Part shown: one piece after another, positions 49,882 to 63,000 of the stretch
Layout of the letters: each line of letters opens with the position of its first letter
How positions within the stretch are numbered: the stretch's first letter is position 1
IMG/VR virus record: IMGVR_UViG_3300034061_005995
Span: 1-64,000 of that record
Length of the DNA: 64,000 nt
From: a virus
Strand: one strand, 5' to 3'
The notes under the pieces: generated by a model
The model's input: only the letters and a program-made list of their open reading frames with translations
What the model was told of the DNA's origin: nothing
Databases searched by the model: none
Program-made: the position numbers and the translations under genes

Positions 49882-51738
49882 ATGGCGGAACAGAATAATA
49901 GTTATATACCATCTGAAGATTTTAATGTAAATAAATTAATACCTTCTTTAGCTGCAGCTATAAAGAATGAGTTTTATGCTTCATTAATAGGTGATGTGAC
50001 AGATACTTTTCAAAGTATTGAAAATTCAATAATAAATATCACTAAGCAATTTGGTGGTGGACGTGAAATGTCTAAAGCTATTGAAAGAAATTTTGCAGAT
50101 GCTACAATTCAAGTAGGTCAATTAGGTGGTACATTAAAAGATATTGAAGCAATACAAGTTAGTGTAATTAAAGCAACTAATACACAAACAATATTAAATG
50201 GCGAAGCATATGCATCACTTTATGCAACATCTAAATTAATTGGCGATAATACCAAAGATGCAAGTCAAGTTGTCGGTGAAATGATTCAAAATATTACAAA
50301 AGTTGGTTATGGTTTATATGATACTACAAAGCAATTATCAACAGTAATTGATTTAGCAAGACAATATGGATTATCAACTACATCAATATATTCACAATTA
50401 AAAGATAATATTTCTGCAGTTAATTTATACAATTTTGATAATGGTGTTCAAGGATTATCAAAAATGTCAGCACAAGCTGCAATGGTTAAAGGTAATATTA
50501 GTGACACTTTAAAATTTGCTGAAAAAGTTTTTTCACCAGAAAAAGCTATAGAAACTGCAGCATCATTTCAAAGACTTGGGGTTCAAGTTTCTGAATTACT
50601 TGACCCATATTCATTAATGGATATGGCAAGAAACAGACCTGAAGATTTACAAAAATCGATTATTGAAGCAACCAAAGAGTTAACATATTTTGATGAAAAA
50701 AATAATAGGATTTCAATATTACCTGGTTCACAAGAAAGATTAAGAGAACTTGCACCAGTTCTTGATATGAGTGCAGATAAGCTTGCAGAATTAGCAATTA
50801 ATTCAGCTAATTTAGAAAGAAAACTTAAAACAATTCAGTTTAAAGATTTCATGAATGAAGATGATAAAACATTAATTGCTAATTTAGCACAAATGAAAGA
50901 TGGTAAATACGTAATTGATGTACAAGGTGTTGAAAAAGATGTTGTTACTTTAGATGAAAAAGATATTGAAGCCTTGAAAGTTGACCCTGATAAGTCAGCC
51001 ATTCAATTACAAAGAGAATCAAATGGTAGTTTATTAAATATACAAAATGATGTTGCAGCGATTAAAACAGCAACAGCTGTTAGATTTTCAACAAATGAAG
51101 AATTAAAACAAGTTGTTAAAACTTTAAGTGAAAAAGCTTTTATAGCTACAGAAACTATAGCCACGGGTGTTGGGTTTAAAAGGCAAATATCTGGAGAAGG
51201 TGAAGGATTATACAGTGATATTGATGTTAAAAATTTCATTAATGATAAATTAGGTGGAACTATTAGAGAATTTTATGCAACTTTTACTGGTGAAAGGTCG
51301 CCTATGGAAGTTCTTGAGAATTTAAAAACTGCACTTACAGGAACTTTTGAATCAATAACAGGTTTTATCAATGATATTCCTAAAAATTATGAAGAAGCTA
51401 AAAAAAATATGCGAGAAATTGACCCAGAATATGGTAAATTTCCAAATGATTTTGAAAAATCAACTAAAGAATTAAAAGAAAAAATATTGGGTTCAAATGT
51501 TTCAGAATCAACAAACAATACAAACAGTAATAATTCAACTGCAAAAACTTTAACTGAACCTACACAAATAAATTTAGTTCATACGCATAATATAAATATC
51601 AATGGACAAAATTTACCACAATTGGTTGCAAATATTCTAAATAGTTCTGAAATGATTAGTACATTAGATTTGAATATGAGTAAATATAAGGAAGAAGTTA
51701 ATAATTTAATTGGTAAAAATATAGAAATGACTGGTTAA
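49882..51738 (+). CDS. Tail tape-measure protein candidate (gp29-like)
   Basis: A 618-residue, predominantly helical protein (T4 gp29 has 590). Long heptad-like stretches occur at 40-330 (ITKQFGGGREMSKAIERNFADATIQVGQLGG onward), with an ASLYATSKLIGD repeat-rich core. The C-terminus is Asn/Ser-rich followed by a helix (NILNSSEMISTLDLNMSKYKEEVNNLIG). Position right behind the chaperone and before the baseplate genes is the standard site for the tape measure. No transmembrane or peptidase segment was seen. Assignment from position, length and composition. Confidence 0.6.
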   Translation: MAEQNNSYIPSEDFNVNKLIPSLAAAIKNEFYASLIGDVTDTFQSIENSIINITKQFGGGREMSKAIERNFADATIQVGQLGGTLKDIEAIQVSVIKATNTQTILNGEAYASLYATSKLIGDNTKDASQVVGEMIQNITKVGYGLYDTTKQLSTVIDLARQYGLSTTSIYSQLKDNISAVNLYNFDNGVQGLSKMSAQAAMVKGNISDTLKFAEKVFSPEKAIETAASFQRLGVQVSELLDPYSLMDMARNRPEDLQKSIIEATKELTYFDEKNNRISILPGSQERLRELAPVLDMSADKLAELAINSANLERKLKTIQFKDFMNEDDKTLIANLAQMKDGKYVIDVQGVEKDVVTLDEKDIEALKVDPDKSAIQLQRESNGSLLNIQNDVAAIKTATAVRFSTNEELKQVVKTLSEKAFIATETIATGVGFKRQISGEGEGLYSDIDVKNFINDKLGGTIREFYATFTGERSPMEVLENLKTALTGTFESITGFINDIPKNYEEAKKNMREIDPEYGKFPNDFEKSTKELKEKILGSNVSESTNNTNSNNSTAKTLTEPTQINLVHTHNININGQNLPQLVANILNSSEMISTLDLNMSKYKEEVNNLIGKNIEMTG

Positions 51739-51779
51739 AATTAAAATTGAACTATTTATTTAAAAAATAATAAAGATAA

Positions 51780-54700
51780 ATGCCAAGTCCTTTAGATTTT
51801 CCATCAACAGCAAGTTTTAGAAATGCTTTAATAGTAAGGAATTTAAGTCCATATTCAGTTCCTGGAGTATATTCACCACCAAGTGGACCAAGAATATATG
51901 AAGTAATTCAAAGAGATTTACCAGTTATTGATTCTGATGATAATTTAATTTTAAATGACCCTTTTGCGGATATCTTATATCCATTAAATGCTTATGGACC
52001 ATCTGGCGGTTACAATAAAAATATTAATGCAGGTAATTTAGCAAATACAAAAACTAATTTAGGTGAATATGATTATTCAGATGCGAATTTATTAATTAAT
52101 AGTGAACAATTTACTAAAGACTCATTTAATAATAATATATTTAATCCGTCACCAAATACTTCAACATTTACTGTTGGTAATACTATTCAGCCAAGAACTG
52201 GTCCAACTGTTCAATTTTATACTAATTATGGCGTTCCAACTTCTTTTGTTCCATCATCATATTCACCATATCAACTTTTATTACAAGATAATCCTCAAGG
52301 TACTAATGGAAGATTATCACAAGATTCATATTTAGCGAGACTTGGTGCAACAACATTAAGAAACGAATTTAGAGAAAGAATTGCAAGAGAATTAACACAA
52401 AATACAATAGGTAGAGTTAATTTACCTAATGCTGTTTCAGACCCTATTGAAGCTTTACAAATTTTACAAGGTAAAAGACCACTTATAGAAAGAGATTGGG
52501 TAATTACAAGACCTTCAAATTTAGCATTAAGAGGCATAGATTTTACAGCAAGACTATCTGGGGCTTATTATCCATCATCACCAATTCCTGGTGAATATTT
52601 TCAATTTAGTGAACAGAATTTAAGTCTTTTTGGTCAGATATCTGCAGCGTTTAATAATGGTAAAACGCCATCTGGTGGTATTTTGGGTAAAGTTATGGGT
52701 TTACTTTCAAAAGAAAAAAATCCATCGCAATTATTTTTGGATAATACTGGTGATGGTCAAAAATCACAATTATTTTATCTTCTTGATTATAACAAATATA
52801 CGCCAACATATGAGCGTAGTAATTTGGGGCTTGTTAATACTGTAAGAGACTTTTTTAGAAGCTTATTGGATAAACCTTCTGAAGGTGGTTATTATGTTGG
52901 TAGTAAACAATCTGAGCCATCATTAATAAACTCACCAAGTGGAGACTTGCCATTAAATTCTTTTGGTCAAGAAGTTCAGTCACCAGTATATGGTCCTGAA
53001 GTTTTAAGTAATTTATTTGAAGGGGACCAAAGATTAAAATTTGGATTTAATGGTAAAAGTTTAACAGATGGTGGTGGTATTGACGGTGGTTTTGTTTGGA
53101 CTTCACAAAAGTACAATAATCCAGGATTTAAAGCGACTGTTGGTGGAGACCAAGGTCCTGAAGATTCTGAATTCAATTTGATTAAATCACAAATTGATTC
53201 ATCAATATCTCAAAATTATAACTTTAAACAAGGTTCTATCTTAGATATTACACAAAGATTAGTTGATTCTACGCCAAATGGTTCTAAAAGATTATCTCAC
53301 GTTGGTAATGCTATTAATCAATTAAGTAAGGTGTTTAATGATGGATATAAAGAAATAACTAAAGGGTCTAAAGTAATTGGATATACTAATCCATCTAAAG
53401 GCCAGTACGTTTCGTCAAATATTTATTGCAGAGTATTCACCAAAGATACGCCATATTATACATATGCAGATTTACAAAAAACTGATGGTAATATTCGAAA
53501 ATTTACATATTCAATATTAGATAATACATATAATTTAAATATTGCACCATTAAAAAATCCTGGTTCAACAAATATTGTAGATAATAAAGTTAAAAAATAT
53601 ATGTTCTCACTTGAAAATCTTGCATGGAGAACATCAAATAGACCAGGATTTACATACGATGATTTACCAGTTTGTGAACGAGGCCCCAATGGTGGTAGAA
53701 TAATGTGGTTTCCTCCGTATGATTTACAATTTAATGAGTCGGCAACACCATCATTTCAAGATAATGATTTTCTTGGAAGACCTGAACCAATATACACATA
53801 TAAAAACACTAAAAGAACTGGTAGTGTTAGTTGGAAGATAATTGTTGACCATCCAAGCATATTAAATACCATTGTTAATAATGAATTAAGAAAAGAGACA
53901 AATACTGAAAATATTAATGCAATTGTTGATTCATTTTTTGCAGGATGTTTAAAATATGATATATATGAGCTTGCAAAACGTTGGAATACATTATCACCTA
54001 ATGAATTATTTGAAATTCAAAAAATAATTACTGATGTTAATTTAAAAGGTGAAGATTTAGACAATTTGAAAAAAAATGCTCAGAGTGTTAATTTACAAAA
54101 TTCTGAACCAAATGGTGATAGTGGGGTAAATCCAGATATTTCATCAAACAATATTAATATAATTAATTTTAGTAATTATGAAAATTTAGGATTTTATTTT
54201 GATAATGATTATCCAGACCCCAAAACTGAAAGGACAACGGCAACTGCTAATTTTCAAACTTGGTATAATACATATACATCGCCAAAAGATATTAAAAGAT
54301 ATCAAGATAACGCTAAAAACAAACAATCTGTTGATACATTTTTTGAAAAAGTAATAATTAATAATTACAATTATATTAATTCTGAATTATTAAATGCTAT
54401 TCAAGAGTATTTTGAAAGTTTTATTAATGTAAATAATGATGGTGTAAAGCCAAATTTAAAAATATTTCTTAAAGGTTCAGCATCATCACCAAATACAAAA
54501 AATTATAACATTAATTTATCTAAACGTAGAATAGATTCTGTAAAAAAATATTTTGAAACTATTCGTGATGGGTTTTTTAAACCATATGTTGATAACAAAA
54601 ATTTAGAAATTTCTGAATCAGCTCTTGGTGAAGAAACAACTGTTACGCCACGTACAGTACCTTCAGATATTACTTATAATTCTTATAATTGTACGGATGC

Positions 54701-56711
54701 GGATACAAACAATGTAAATTATGATAAGATATATTCTGTAGATGCTATGGCGTGTCGTAGAGTTGTTATTGATAAAATTGTAGCTTACTATCCACCACCA
54801 GTAAACATTAATACGCAAAATACGACACAAAATAATGACCCTAATGAAGTTATTATAACACCGCCAAGGCCAACAGTAACAATTCAGCAAAAATTAAGAG
54901 ATGGTATATCTAAAAAGATTTTAAGAAGATTATTATCTGAATGTGATTATTTTGAATTAATTAAAGAATCTAATCCGATGTTTTATGATTCAGTTAAAGA
55001 AAAACTTAAATATTTTTCTCCAGCATTTCATTCAATTACACCTGAAGGATTAAATTCTCGATTAACATTTTTACAACAATGTACAAGACCTGGTGACACA
55101 ATACCAGTAATTGGTACAGATGGTAAACCAAAATATGATAATGCAACAAATACTAATTTTGGTGCACCACCTGTTTTAGTTCTTAGAATTGGTGATTTTT
55201 TTCATACGAAAATTGTTCCAACGGGTTTACAAATTGGTTATGACCCATTAGTTCTTGATATTAATCCTGAAGGTATTGGTGTTCAACCAATGATTGCTAA
55301 AGTTACATTAAATTTTAATTTTGTTGGTGGGCAAGGTCTAAAAGAACCGATTAATAAATTACAAAATGCCTTAAGTTTTAATTATTATGCGAATACTGAA
55401 ATGTTTGACGAAAGAGCTGACGCTACTGATGATTCGTATAAAGTATTTGATGAGGATTTAAAAAATGATATATTGTCCCAAAGTCAACCAGTATTACCTG
55501 TTAATAATAATATTGAAAATGCTGGTGGTCAAACAATTGGTACAATATTAACACAACAAAGTTTAGAAAATGGTATTTCAGGTACAACTTCATATCAAAA
55601 AATAATGGGAGCATTATTAACAGATGGTCAAACATATATTGACTCAGTGTATAATAAATTTAATCAGATTATTACAAATTATAATTTACCATTGGTTAAT
55701 TTGCTTACACAATCTGTTAAGTATAATACGGGTAATATTTTACAATACAGTGCGGAACCAAAGTCATTAAAAATTATTGGCAAATCTGATTCATATGAGT
55801 CATTAATAATTAGTTTAACTAATAAAATAATTGATGAAATTGAAAAAGTTAATAGTAAAAATGATGATGGTTATGGTTTAATTAAAGAATTATATAATAA
55901 TAATTGTAAAAAAACTTACATTAAACAATTTAAATTAAATTTAATTAATTATTTACTTAGATTACAAGAAAATGTTATATTAAATTTAACAGAGATTAAT
56001 AATGAATTTGTATCTGTTCAACAAAAATTAATTACAGATTTTTCAAAAATCGATTTTGTTGCAACATTAAGTGATGGTTATATTAATTCGAATCAAGATG
56101 CAATAGTATATAATCTATTATCAACAACTGGCGTTACACCAAATAGTAAATATGCTAATACATTAGATGAGTTAGTTGGTGACTATAAATTAAGTAGTGA
56201 TAAATTAAATAGTTATTATCAATTATATAATCAATATAATTTAGTTAATAAAGATATTACTATTAATAATCTTAGTATAGTAAACGAAATTGAAAATTTT
56301 AAATTCTTAGCAAATACTGATAAATTAGTATATGTTTTAATGTCAAATATTATTTTAAATAGTGAAGAGTTTAATAAATTTACTGATGCTGTTTTAAAAG
56401 ATATTAAAATTGATATTAATTTAAGTACAACAAATGTAAAAACAGTTTTTAATAACTATTTTAAGAATAAGGAACCAATATATCGAGGACAATATAATAG
56501 TGATTTAACATATTTTAAAGGAATTACCTCAGAATATAATTTATTATATAAAAAATGGAGTCCATTTGATAACACGTCTAATAGAGTTTTTAATTTTAAC
56601 AATTTTACACCAGCAACTGATGAACAAAAAACGAGGATTCAAAATATATATAAAAACGGTAATTCAAATGAAGATACCAAAGTGTTTAATGGAAAAAATA
56701 AATTAAATTGA
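51780..56711 (+). CDS. Giant baseplate/tail-hub protein with OmpA-like domain
   Basis: A 1643-residue protein. Residues 1-600 are unknown, with many Pro/Gly loops. Around 625-700, WRTSNRPGFTYDDLPVCERGPNGG and FLGRPEPIYTYKNTKRTGSVSWKIIVDHP resemble baseplate and tube-initiator proteins of distant T4-like phages. Near 895-935, KPNLKIFLKGSASSPNTKNY and NLSKRRIDSVKKYF match an OmpA/MotB C-terminal peptidoglycan-binding domain (usual GHTDSxG...N..LSxxRA). Near 1155-1220, GYDPLVLDINPEGIGVQPMIAKVTLNFNFVGGQGL again looks like a tube-initiator fold. The last 400 residues are helical. Ends in a TGATG junction with the LysM gene. Confidence 0.65.
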   Translation: MPSPLDFPSTASFRNALIVRNLSPYSVPGVYSPPSGPRIYEVIQRDLPVIDSDDNLILNDPFADILYPLNAYGPSGGYNKNINAGNLANTKTNLGEYDYSDANLLINSEQFTKDSFNNNIFNPSPNTSTFTVGNTIQPRTGPTVQFYTNYGVPTSFVPSSYSPYQLLLQDNPQGTNGRLSQDSYLARLGATTLRNEFRERIARELTQNTIGRVNLPNAVSDPIEALQILQGKRPLIERDWVITRPSNLALRGIDFTARLSGAYYPSSPIPGEYFQFSEQNLSLFGQISAAFNNGKTPSGGILGKVMGLLSKEKNPSQLFLDNTGDGQKSQLFYLLDYNKYTPTYERSNLGLVNTVRDFFRSLLDKPSEGGYYVGSKQSEPSLINSPSGDLPLNSFGQEVQSPVYGPEVLSNLFEGDQRLKFGFNGKSLTDGGGIDGGFVWTSQKYNNPGFKATVGGDQGPEDSEFNLIKSQIDSSISQNYNFKQGSILDITQRLVDSTPNGSKRLSHVGNAINQLSKVFNDGYKEITKGSKVIGYTNPSKGQYVSSNIYCRVFTKDTPYYTYADLQKTDGNIRKFTYSILDNTYNLNIAPLKNPGSTNIVDNKVKKYMFSLENLAWRTSNRPGFTYDDLPVCERGPNGGRIMWFPPYDLQFNESATPSFQDNDFLGRPEPIYTYKNTKRTGSVSWKIIVDHPSILNTIVNNELRKETNTENINAIVDSFFAGCLKYDIYELAKRWNTLSPNELFEIQKIITDVNLKGEDLDNLKKNAQSVNLQNSEPNGDSGVNPDISSNNINIINFSNYENLGFYFDNDYPDPKTERTTATANFQTWYNTYTSPKDIKRYQDNAKNKQSVDTFFEKVIINNYNYINSELLNAIQEYFESFINVNNDGVKPNLKIFLKGSASSPNTKNYNINLSKRRIDSVKKYFETIRDGFFKPYVDNKNLEISESALGEETTVTPRTVPSDITYNSYNCTDADTNNVNYDKIYSVDAMACRRVVIDKIVAYYPPPVNINTQNTTQNNDPNEVIITPPRPTVTIQQKLRDGISKKILRRLLSECDYFELIKESNPMFYDSVKEKLKYFSPAFHSITPEGLNSRLTFLQQCTRPGDTIPVIGTDGKPKYDNATNTNFGAPPVLVLRIGDFFHTKIVPTGLQIGYDPLVLDINPEGIGVQPMIAKVTLNFNFVGGQGLKEPINKLQNALSFNYYANTEMFDERADATDDSYKVFDEDLKNDILSQSQPVLPVNNNIENAGGQTIGTILTQQSLENGISGTTSYQKIMGALLTDGQTYIDSVYNKFNQIITNYNLPLVNLLTQSVKYNTGNILQYSAEPKSLKIIGKSDSYESLIISLTNKIIDEIEKVNSKNDDGYGLIKELYNNNCKKTYIKQFKLNLINYLLRLQENVILNLTEINNEFVSVQQKLITDFSKIDFVATLSDGYINSNQDAIVYNLLSTTGVTPNSKYANTLDELVGDYKLSSDKLNSYYQLYNQYNLVNKDITINNLSIVNEIENFKFLANTDKLVYVLMSNIILNSEEFNKFTDAVLKDIKIDINLSTTNVKTVFNNYFKNKEPIYRGQYNSDLTYFKGITSEYNLLYKKWSPFDNTSNRVFNFNNFTPATDEQKTRIQNIYKNGNSNEDTKVFNGKNKLN

Positions 56712-57034
56712 TGTCAACATTATATTATAATAGATACAATAATTTTTTAATTAATGGCCAACAAACCGTTGTACCATTTGTGAAGATTCCTTCAAAATCT
56801 ACAGATAAACAATTTATTTATCGTCAAGGTATTAGTAGATTAGATAAAATATCTCAAGAGTATTATCAGAGTCCTGTATTTGGTTGGTTAATTATGCTTG
56901 CTAATCCACAGTATGGTGGGCTTGAATGGAATATACCTGATGGTTCTATATTGACAATTCCATTTCCTTTAATATCTTCTATTCAGGATTATGAATCTCA
57001 ATTAAATAATTATTTCTTTTATTATGGTAGGTAA
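56711..57034 (+). CDS. 53: Baseplate wedge protein, gp53-like (LysM-type)
   Basis: A 107-residue protein; the ATG at 56711 overlaps the preceding TGA and is preferred to a TTG three bases earlier. FVKIPSKSTDKQFIYRQGISRLDKISQEYYQSPVFGWLIMLANPQYGGLEWNIPDGSILTIPFPL is the LysM-like segment of T4 gp53 and related wedge proteins (D-x-I-S-x-x-Y-Y, W-L-I-x-x-A-N-P, I-P-x-G-x-x-L-x-I-P). It helps assemble the baseplate wedge. Overlaps the next gene by 11 bases. Confidence 0.8.
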   Translation: MSTLYYNRYNNFLINGQQTVVPFVKIPSKSTDKQFIYRQGISRLDKISQEYYQSPVFGWLIMLANPQYGGLEWNIPDGSILTIPFPLISSIQDYESQLNNYFFYYGR

Positions 57035-60000
57035 TGAAAATATTCTTGTCGATTTTGACTGTCAAAACTTAATTTTAGTTAACCCAAATAAAGTTGTTAA
57101 TGATTTTGGTGAAGTTAATGACAGATTAATTAATCATGAAAATTTAGTTTTTTATGCTAATTTAGAGTGCTCATTATTTCCAAGAACAAGACTTGCTGTA
57201 GGTTCAAATGGTAATTATAACAATGAAACAATATCAATTGCTAAAGTAAATTTTTTAAAACCTGGTAATAAAACAAATTTAACAAATGAATATTTAGATG
57301 AGATTACTGGTTTAGATACTGTTAAAGGTAAAGGTGTCAATCAAATCATTGAAAAAACTAATAATCAATCCTCTGAAAAATATATTACGCAAACTGTAGA
57401 AAATAATATTGATACAGAATTATTAGGAATTACTCAAATTGAGATTAATTCCAATTTAAGTTTTATGCCAGAAGTAACAATTCAAATGGAAGATATCCGT
57501 GGCAGAGCTTTATTTGAGAAAGGTGAAAATTCCCCATATTCAGTATTTTTCAATTATCCATATCCACTTTTTTATTTAACAGTAAAAGGCTATTTAGGCC
57601 AAGCAATTAAATATCAATTAGCATTAAGAACATTCTCAGCCAGATTTGATACTGAAAGTGGAAATTTTAAAATAACTGTTAAATTTTATACATATAAGTA
57701 TAATATTCTTACAATGTTACCTATGAAGACAATAATGAATGTGCCTTATATGTATCGAAAAAAATATCAAATTTCTCCAACAAATAATGCTAATTTACAG
57801 TCTTCAGCTAATCAGTTAAACCAAAATCGGAAACCAGTATCAGTAATAACTTCATCAAAAGGATATGAAAAAGTTAGAGAAGTTTATTCAGATTATAAAT
57901 CTAAAGGGTTAATACCTGACAATTTTCCTGAAATAACAATTCAGGATTTATTAATTAGATTAGAAAATCTTGAGACATACATTTTGAATACTTTTACACA
58001 AGCTGATTTAATACCGTTAACAGATGCTAAAAATTATAGAACAACATTAAATAAATTTGAGGGTGAAGTTATATTATATAATCAAGTATCTTGGGTTAAT
58101 AAGTATTTGAACACTAAAGATTTTTATAGTTATAATAATAATAGAATATATACGTTTAAAAAAGAAATTGTTGAAAATGGATTAATTTCAAGAGCTTTAG
58201 TTGAATTAAAGGAAATAACCAATAAATACAATGAAGAATTAAAAGAAAATAAAACATATGGATTAAATGGTAATTACACAATTAACAATAAAACAATTAA
58301 TTCAAGTGTATATCAAAAAATAAAGGTTAATAAAATTAATCCTTTATTAAATAATAAAGATTATGAAGAGTCTTACAAATTAAGATTTAATAAAAATCCA
58401 TTAACAAATACTGAAGATTTTAATAGGTTTGTTAATGAAAGTAAGGTATTATTTTTATCATTACCAAATAATACATTTAATAGTACAATGTGGTTTTCAT
58501 TTGATGGTAATGGTGAGTTTACTAAACAAATTCAGTTAATGAATAATCGTTTAGATGAAAAACAACAATTAATTCAAAAAGAACTTACTGAGATTTTATC
58601 AACACGTCTTTCAAGTAGTGATGGTGGATTAGGTTTCAAACCAAGTATACGTAATATTCTTGCTGTAATATTAGCAAATACTGAAGCATTTATTAGACTT
58701 ATGTGTGATGTTCATGAATCAGCTTGGGAACAGCGTCAAAATAAATATAGACTTGAATCTATTATTGGTACAAATTCTACAGTATTATCTTCAGATTCTA
58801 AAGATAGAGTACAAATTGAAGGTGAAGAATTAAATCCAGTATATCCATGGCCTCAATATTTTAGAGAGACTAATGATGATAATGGTGAAAAGTATGAGTT
58901 AATGTATCCTGGGGACGCAACAGTTATCTCTAAAACTAAAGGATATTTATATGATGTATGGCCTGAAATTGAATTTATTGAAGAATTTTTAAAAGCTGAT
59001 GTTTTAACAAAAGATGGTGGAAGTTTATCTGAAATAACACCTTATACAAATGCCCAATATGTTGTTAACAGAGTATCTTTAAATAGTATTGATTTTCCGA
59101 CAAGTAATACAATATTTTCAAATAAACAAGAAAGTAAATTTCTTTATGAAATATGGGAAAGACTGTATTTAGCATCTTTTTATCAGAGATTTAACAAAAG
59201 GGGTGCTAAAAATAGAATAGCTGATGTAATTTCAGAATCTGAATTTATTAATATCCAAAAATCTCTTGGTGCAACATCACCAAGTTTAACTCAAAAATTA
59301 AAAAATTATGGATTTAATTCTACAAATTATGAATCAGTATTATATAATATTTCAAATAACGGTTTAGGAGAAAGTTGGCAAAAGTACATTAGAGGGGATT
59401 TTGCAACATCATATATTCAACAAGAAATTGAAAATAGTTTTGCAATATTTGATAAAGAATTATTAGATAATAACTCAAATGTTATCGAGCCAGAACCTAC
59501 ACAAATATCTAAATTACAAGATTATTTATTAAGTACTGAATCCAATAATTTTGAGTTTTTAGATACTGTTCCATATAATAACGATACATGGTATGTTAAA
59601 AATTTAGCAAATTCAAAAACTACAAGTATAGCGCAAACTTTCAATACTACACAAACATTATTTTATAATGTAAACAAAAAAATGATTTCAAATTTTACTC
59701 CAGAAATGTCAACTAATGAAGTTAGACCTGTTGTAAATTTTAATATATATAAAATTTTTAATATTGACCCTACGCCAACCCAAAATAGGCTATCAACATT
59801 TTATTCTGAAAAAACAAACGCTAAAATGTATCCTACTGAAGGTTTTATTAATTATAGTGGAAATGTTTTACAAACCACATCAATATTAAATACTCCATAT
59901 TTTATTAATTCAATTCAGGAGGGTGTAAACAACTGGCTTAATGGTGATAAAAATCCATATAAAGCTGCAGCATATCTTTTCTTGAATAGTTTACCATTAT

Positions 60001-63000
60001 CAACATTAAGAGAAAAATATAAAACATATACATCAAATGAAACAACAAATGATTTAGATTATATTTTTGCAACATTTAAAAAATATGGAGCCTTACACAA
60101 GGTACCATATGCTTTTATATTGAAGTACGGTTCTATATGGCATAGATATAAAAATTATGTAGAAAATGGTGTTGATATATTACAAAATGTTTTTACAAAT
60201 TTTAGTGCACAAACAAATTATGACCCAATCGGTAATAGTTTATCAAAAGAGTATAATTTAATTATTAATGGTACTCCTAAAAAAATTGTAGCACAAAATA
60301 CAACGACTGTTGGAGCAACAAGTTTAACAGAAATTAATGTAGGATTTTATCCAAAATTAATAAATGATTTTAGCGTATTTTTAAGGGGATATCAAATTTT
60401 TGATACATATTCAGATTCTGATATCCAATCACAATTAAATGTTACAAATGGTTTTAATTTGGTTTTTGGTGATAGTTCATCATTTAATTTAGATGTTGGT
60501 TATGACCCATTAAATATAAACGATAGATTAAGATTCAAAACTTGGTCAGTATCTTTACAAGATTCATTATTAAATAAAACATATATTTTACCATCTTTTG
60601 GTACAAATATTAATCAAGTTTTAAATGAATGTATTGTTGATAATAAATTAAAGCAACCAATAAAAAATAACCCATCTATATTTAATGGTTCAGTAAGAAC
60701 TTTTTGGTCTTTACCTAATTACGGTTATTTCAATAATTCGAATATCGTAATTGCAACACCTGAGCAGTATTTAAAACAAATTTTAACAGGCGAAAGCGAA
60801 CAGCAAACATTTATTTTAAATAATTCAGATAATTACACAAACATTGAAGAAATTTTTTCAATTTTTGACAGGTCGGCTTTAGACATTATGGAAACTGAAT
60901 TTTTAAATTTTGCTAAATCTGAATATGATTTTGAAGTTCAGGGTGTATCAACATCATCAAGTGGAACAACTATTAATAAAATTATTATAGATTCTTTACC
61001 TAATAATACTGAAACAACATATAAAAACTTTCAATTATTAATAAAAGAATTATTATCCGTTAATCAAGTATCTTATACAAATTCTGAAAATTTTATTAAT
61101 TCTAATAAACAAAGCCAATTAAATAATGCTAATTTAATAATTCAGAAATTTATTGAATATGATGTAGTAATTAAAAATGGTAATCCTGCAAATTATAATC
61201 GTAAAGTGTTTGAAAGTTTTAGACAAAACACTAACATTATTGATACCTTAACATATGAACCATATATTGAAAATAGTTTACCAACTATCGGTGGTACAAC
61301 TACATTAGCACAATCTGTATTAGCATATCCTTCAGCTTGGAAAGCATTAAGAACTTATGTCGGATTTTCATCAATAGATGGTTTAAAATATTCTGATAAT
61401 GGTAGTTTTTACACTGATTTCTTTGTTGATATGAATATTGAGTTTAGTGAAAAATCTGTTAAAGAGTTGGCTCCACTAATTAAAGTGTATGCAACACAAA
61501 AAACAAAAAATAATGTTATAAATAGAAATCAATTTGTTCAGCTTATTGAGAATTATTTAAATTCAGAACAAGAATTTTCAAATTTATTATTAAATAGTTT
61601 ATTTCAAAAGGTAAATAAAAATTTACCAAATGTTTCCGAAGCAAGTATTTCTGAAAAAACTACAGCTATAGATTCTGAAGTTACTAAATTACAATTATGG
61701 GAAAAATTTAAATCAATAAATGATTCTTGGATTTCAGGATATGATTATAAGCAAACAACATTCTTAGAAGATGTTTTAATATTAGATAGAGCAAATCGTG
61801 ATATTGGCAATGATATTTTAATTGACCCATATAAAGTTAGAATATTGTTAACAGATATGAATGAAAGTGCTTCAGTATTCGCATATATTAACTCAATAAT
61901 GACCAAGCATGACTTTGTTACAATGATGAGTCCAGGTTATGTTAATTTTTATAATGTTCAAGAAGTTCAGCGCAATTCAGTACCAAAAATTGAAGGTACA
62001 CTCGAATTTGCTAATAATCTTTTTGGTACATTTTTAAATGTTGATACCAGAAAAGCATCACCAAAGTTAATTTGCACATACATTGCAAAACCGAGTGAAT
62101 ACCCTAATATGGATAAAAATCAAACTTTCAGATTTAAAAATGATGCATTTAAATTTGGTTGTGGTGGTGATAACCCATTACTTGATAAATTAAAAGATAA
62201 GCAAAATTGGGGATTAACTAACCGAGTTGTAGGATTTAATGTTGATATTGGGTTAAGAAATCAAAATATATTTTATAGATTTAATGTTAGCCAGGATTTA
62301 GGTAAACAAACTTTGGAATCCATGGAACAAGTTAATAGAATGATTAATCAAGCTAACGGTAAAAAAGTTGCGACACAAAACGTTTCTTTATGGAATTTTT
62401 ACACAACAAGGTCTTATGAATGTGAAGTTGAATCGTTAGGTAATGCATTAATTCAACCAACTATGTATTTTAATTTACAATATGTTCCAATGTTTAATGG
62501 TCCTTATCATATAAATGAAGTACGACATGTAATTACACCAAGTTCATTTAGAACAACATTTAAAGGTATTAGACAACAAATTTTCGCATTACCTAAAATA
62601 AGTAATTATATTCAAAGTTTAACTAATCAAATATTTAATGATTTAGTTAAGACAACAACGCAAAGCGTAAGTACAAATCCAACAAATAGTAATACTGGAA
62701 CAACTCAAAATTCCCCAAGTAACCCAATAAAAAGAAATACTTTTAAAATTGATAATAATTCGAGTAATTGTTTAAGAATTATTAATAAAAAATTTACTAA
62801 TTATATTTCTGTAGAAGAATCTGGAAGTAAACTTAATATTACAGATGTTATTAATAAAATAAAAGAGCAGGTTACTATAGGGGGTAATTTAACAAATTCA
62901 AGAGTTTTAACATTTGTAACAATTTATTTAGCAACATATAATGATAATGTATTTACTACTTGGAATAATAATTTTTGTGGAGCAAGATTAGATGTAAATT

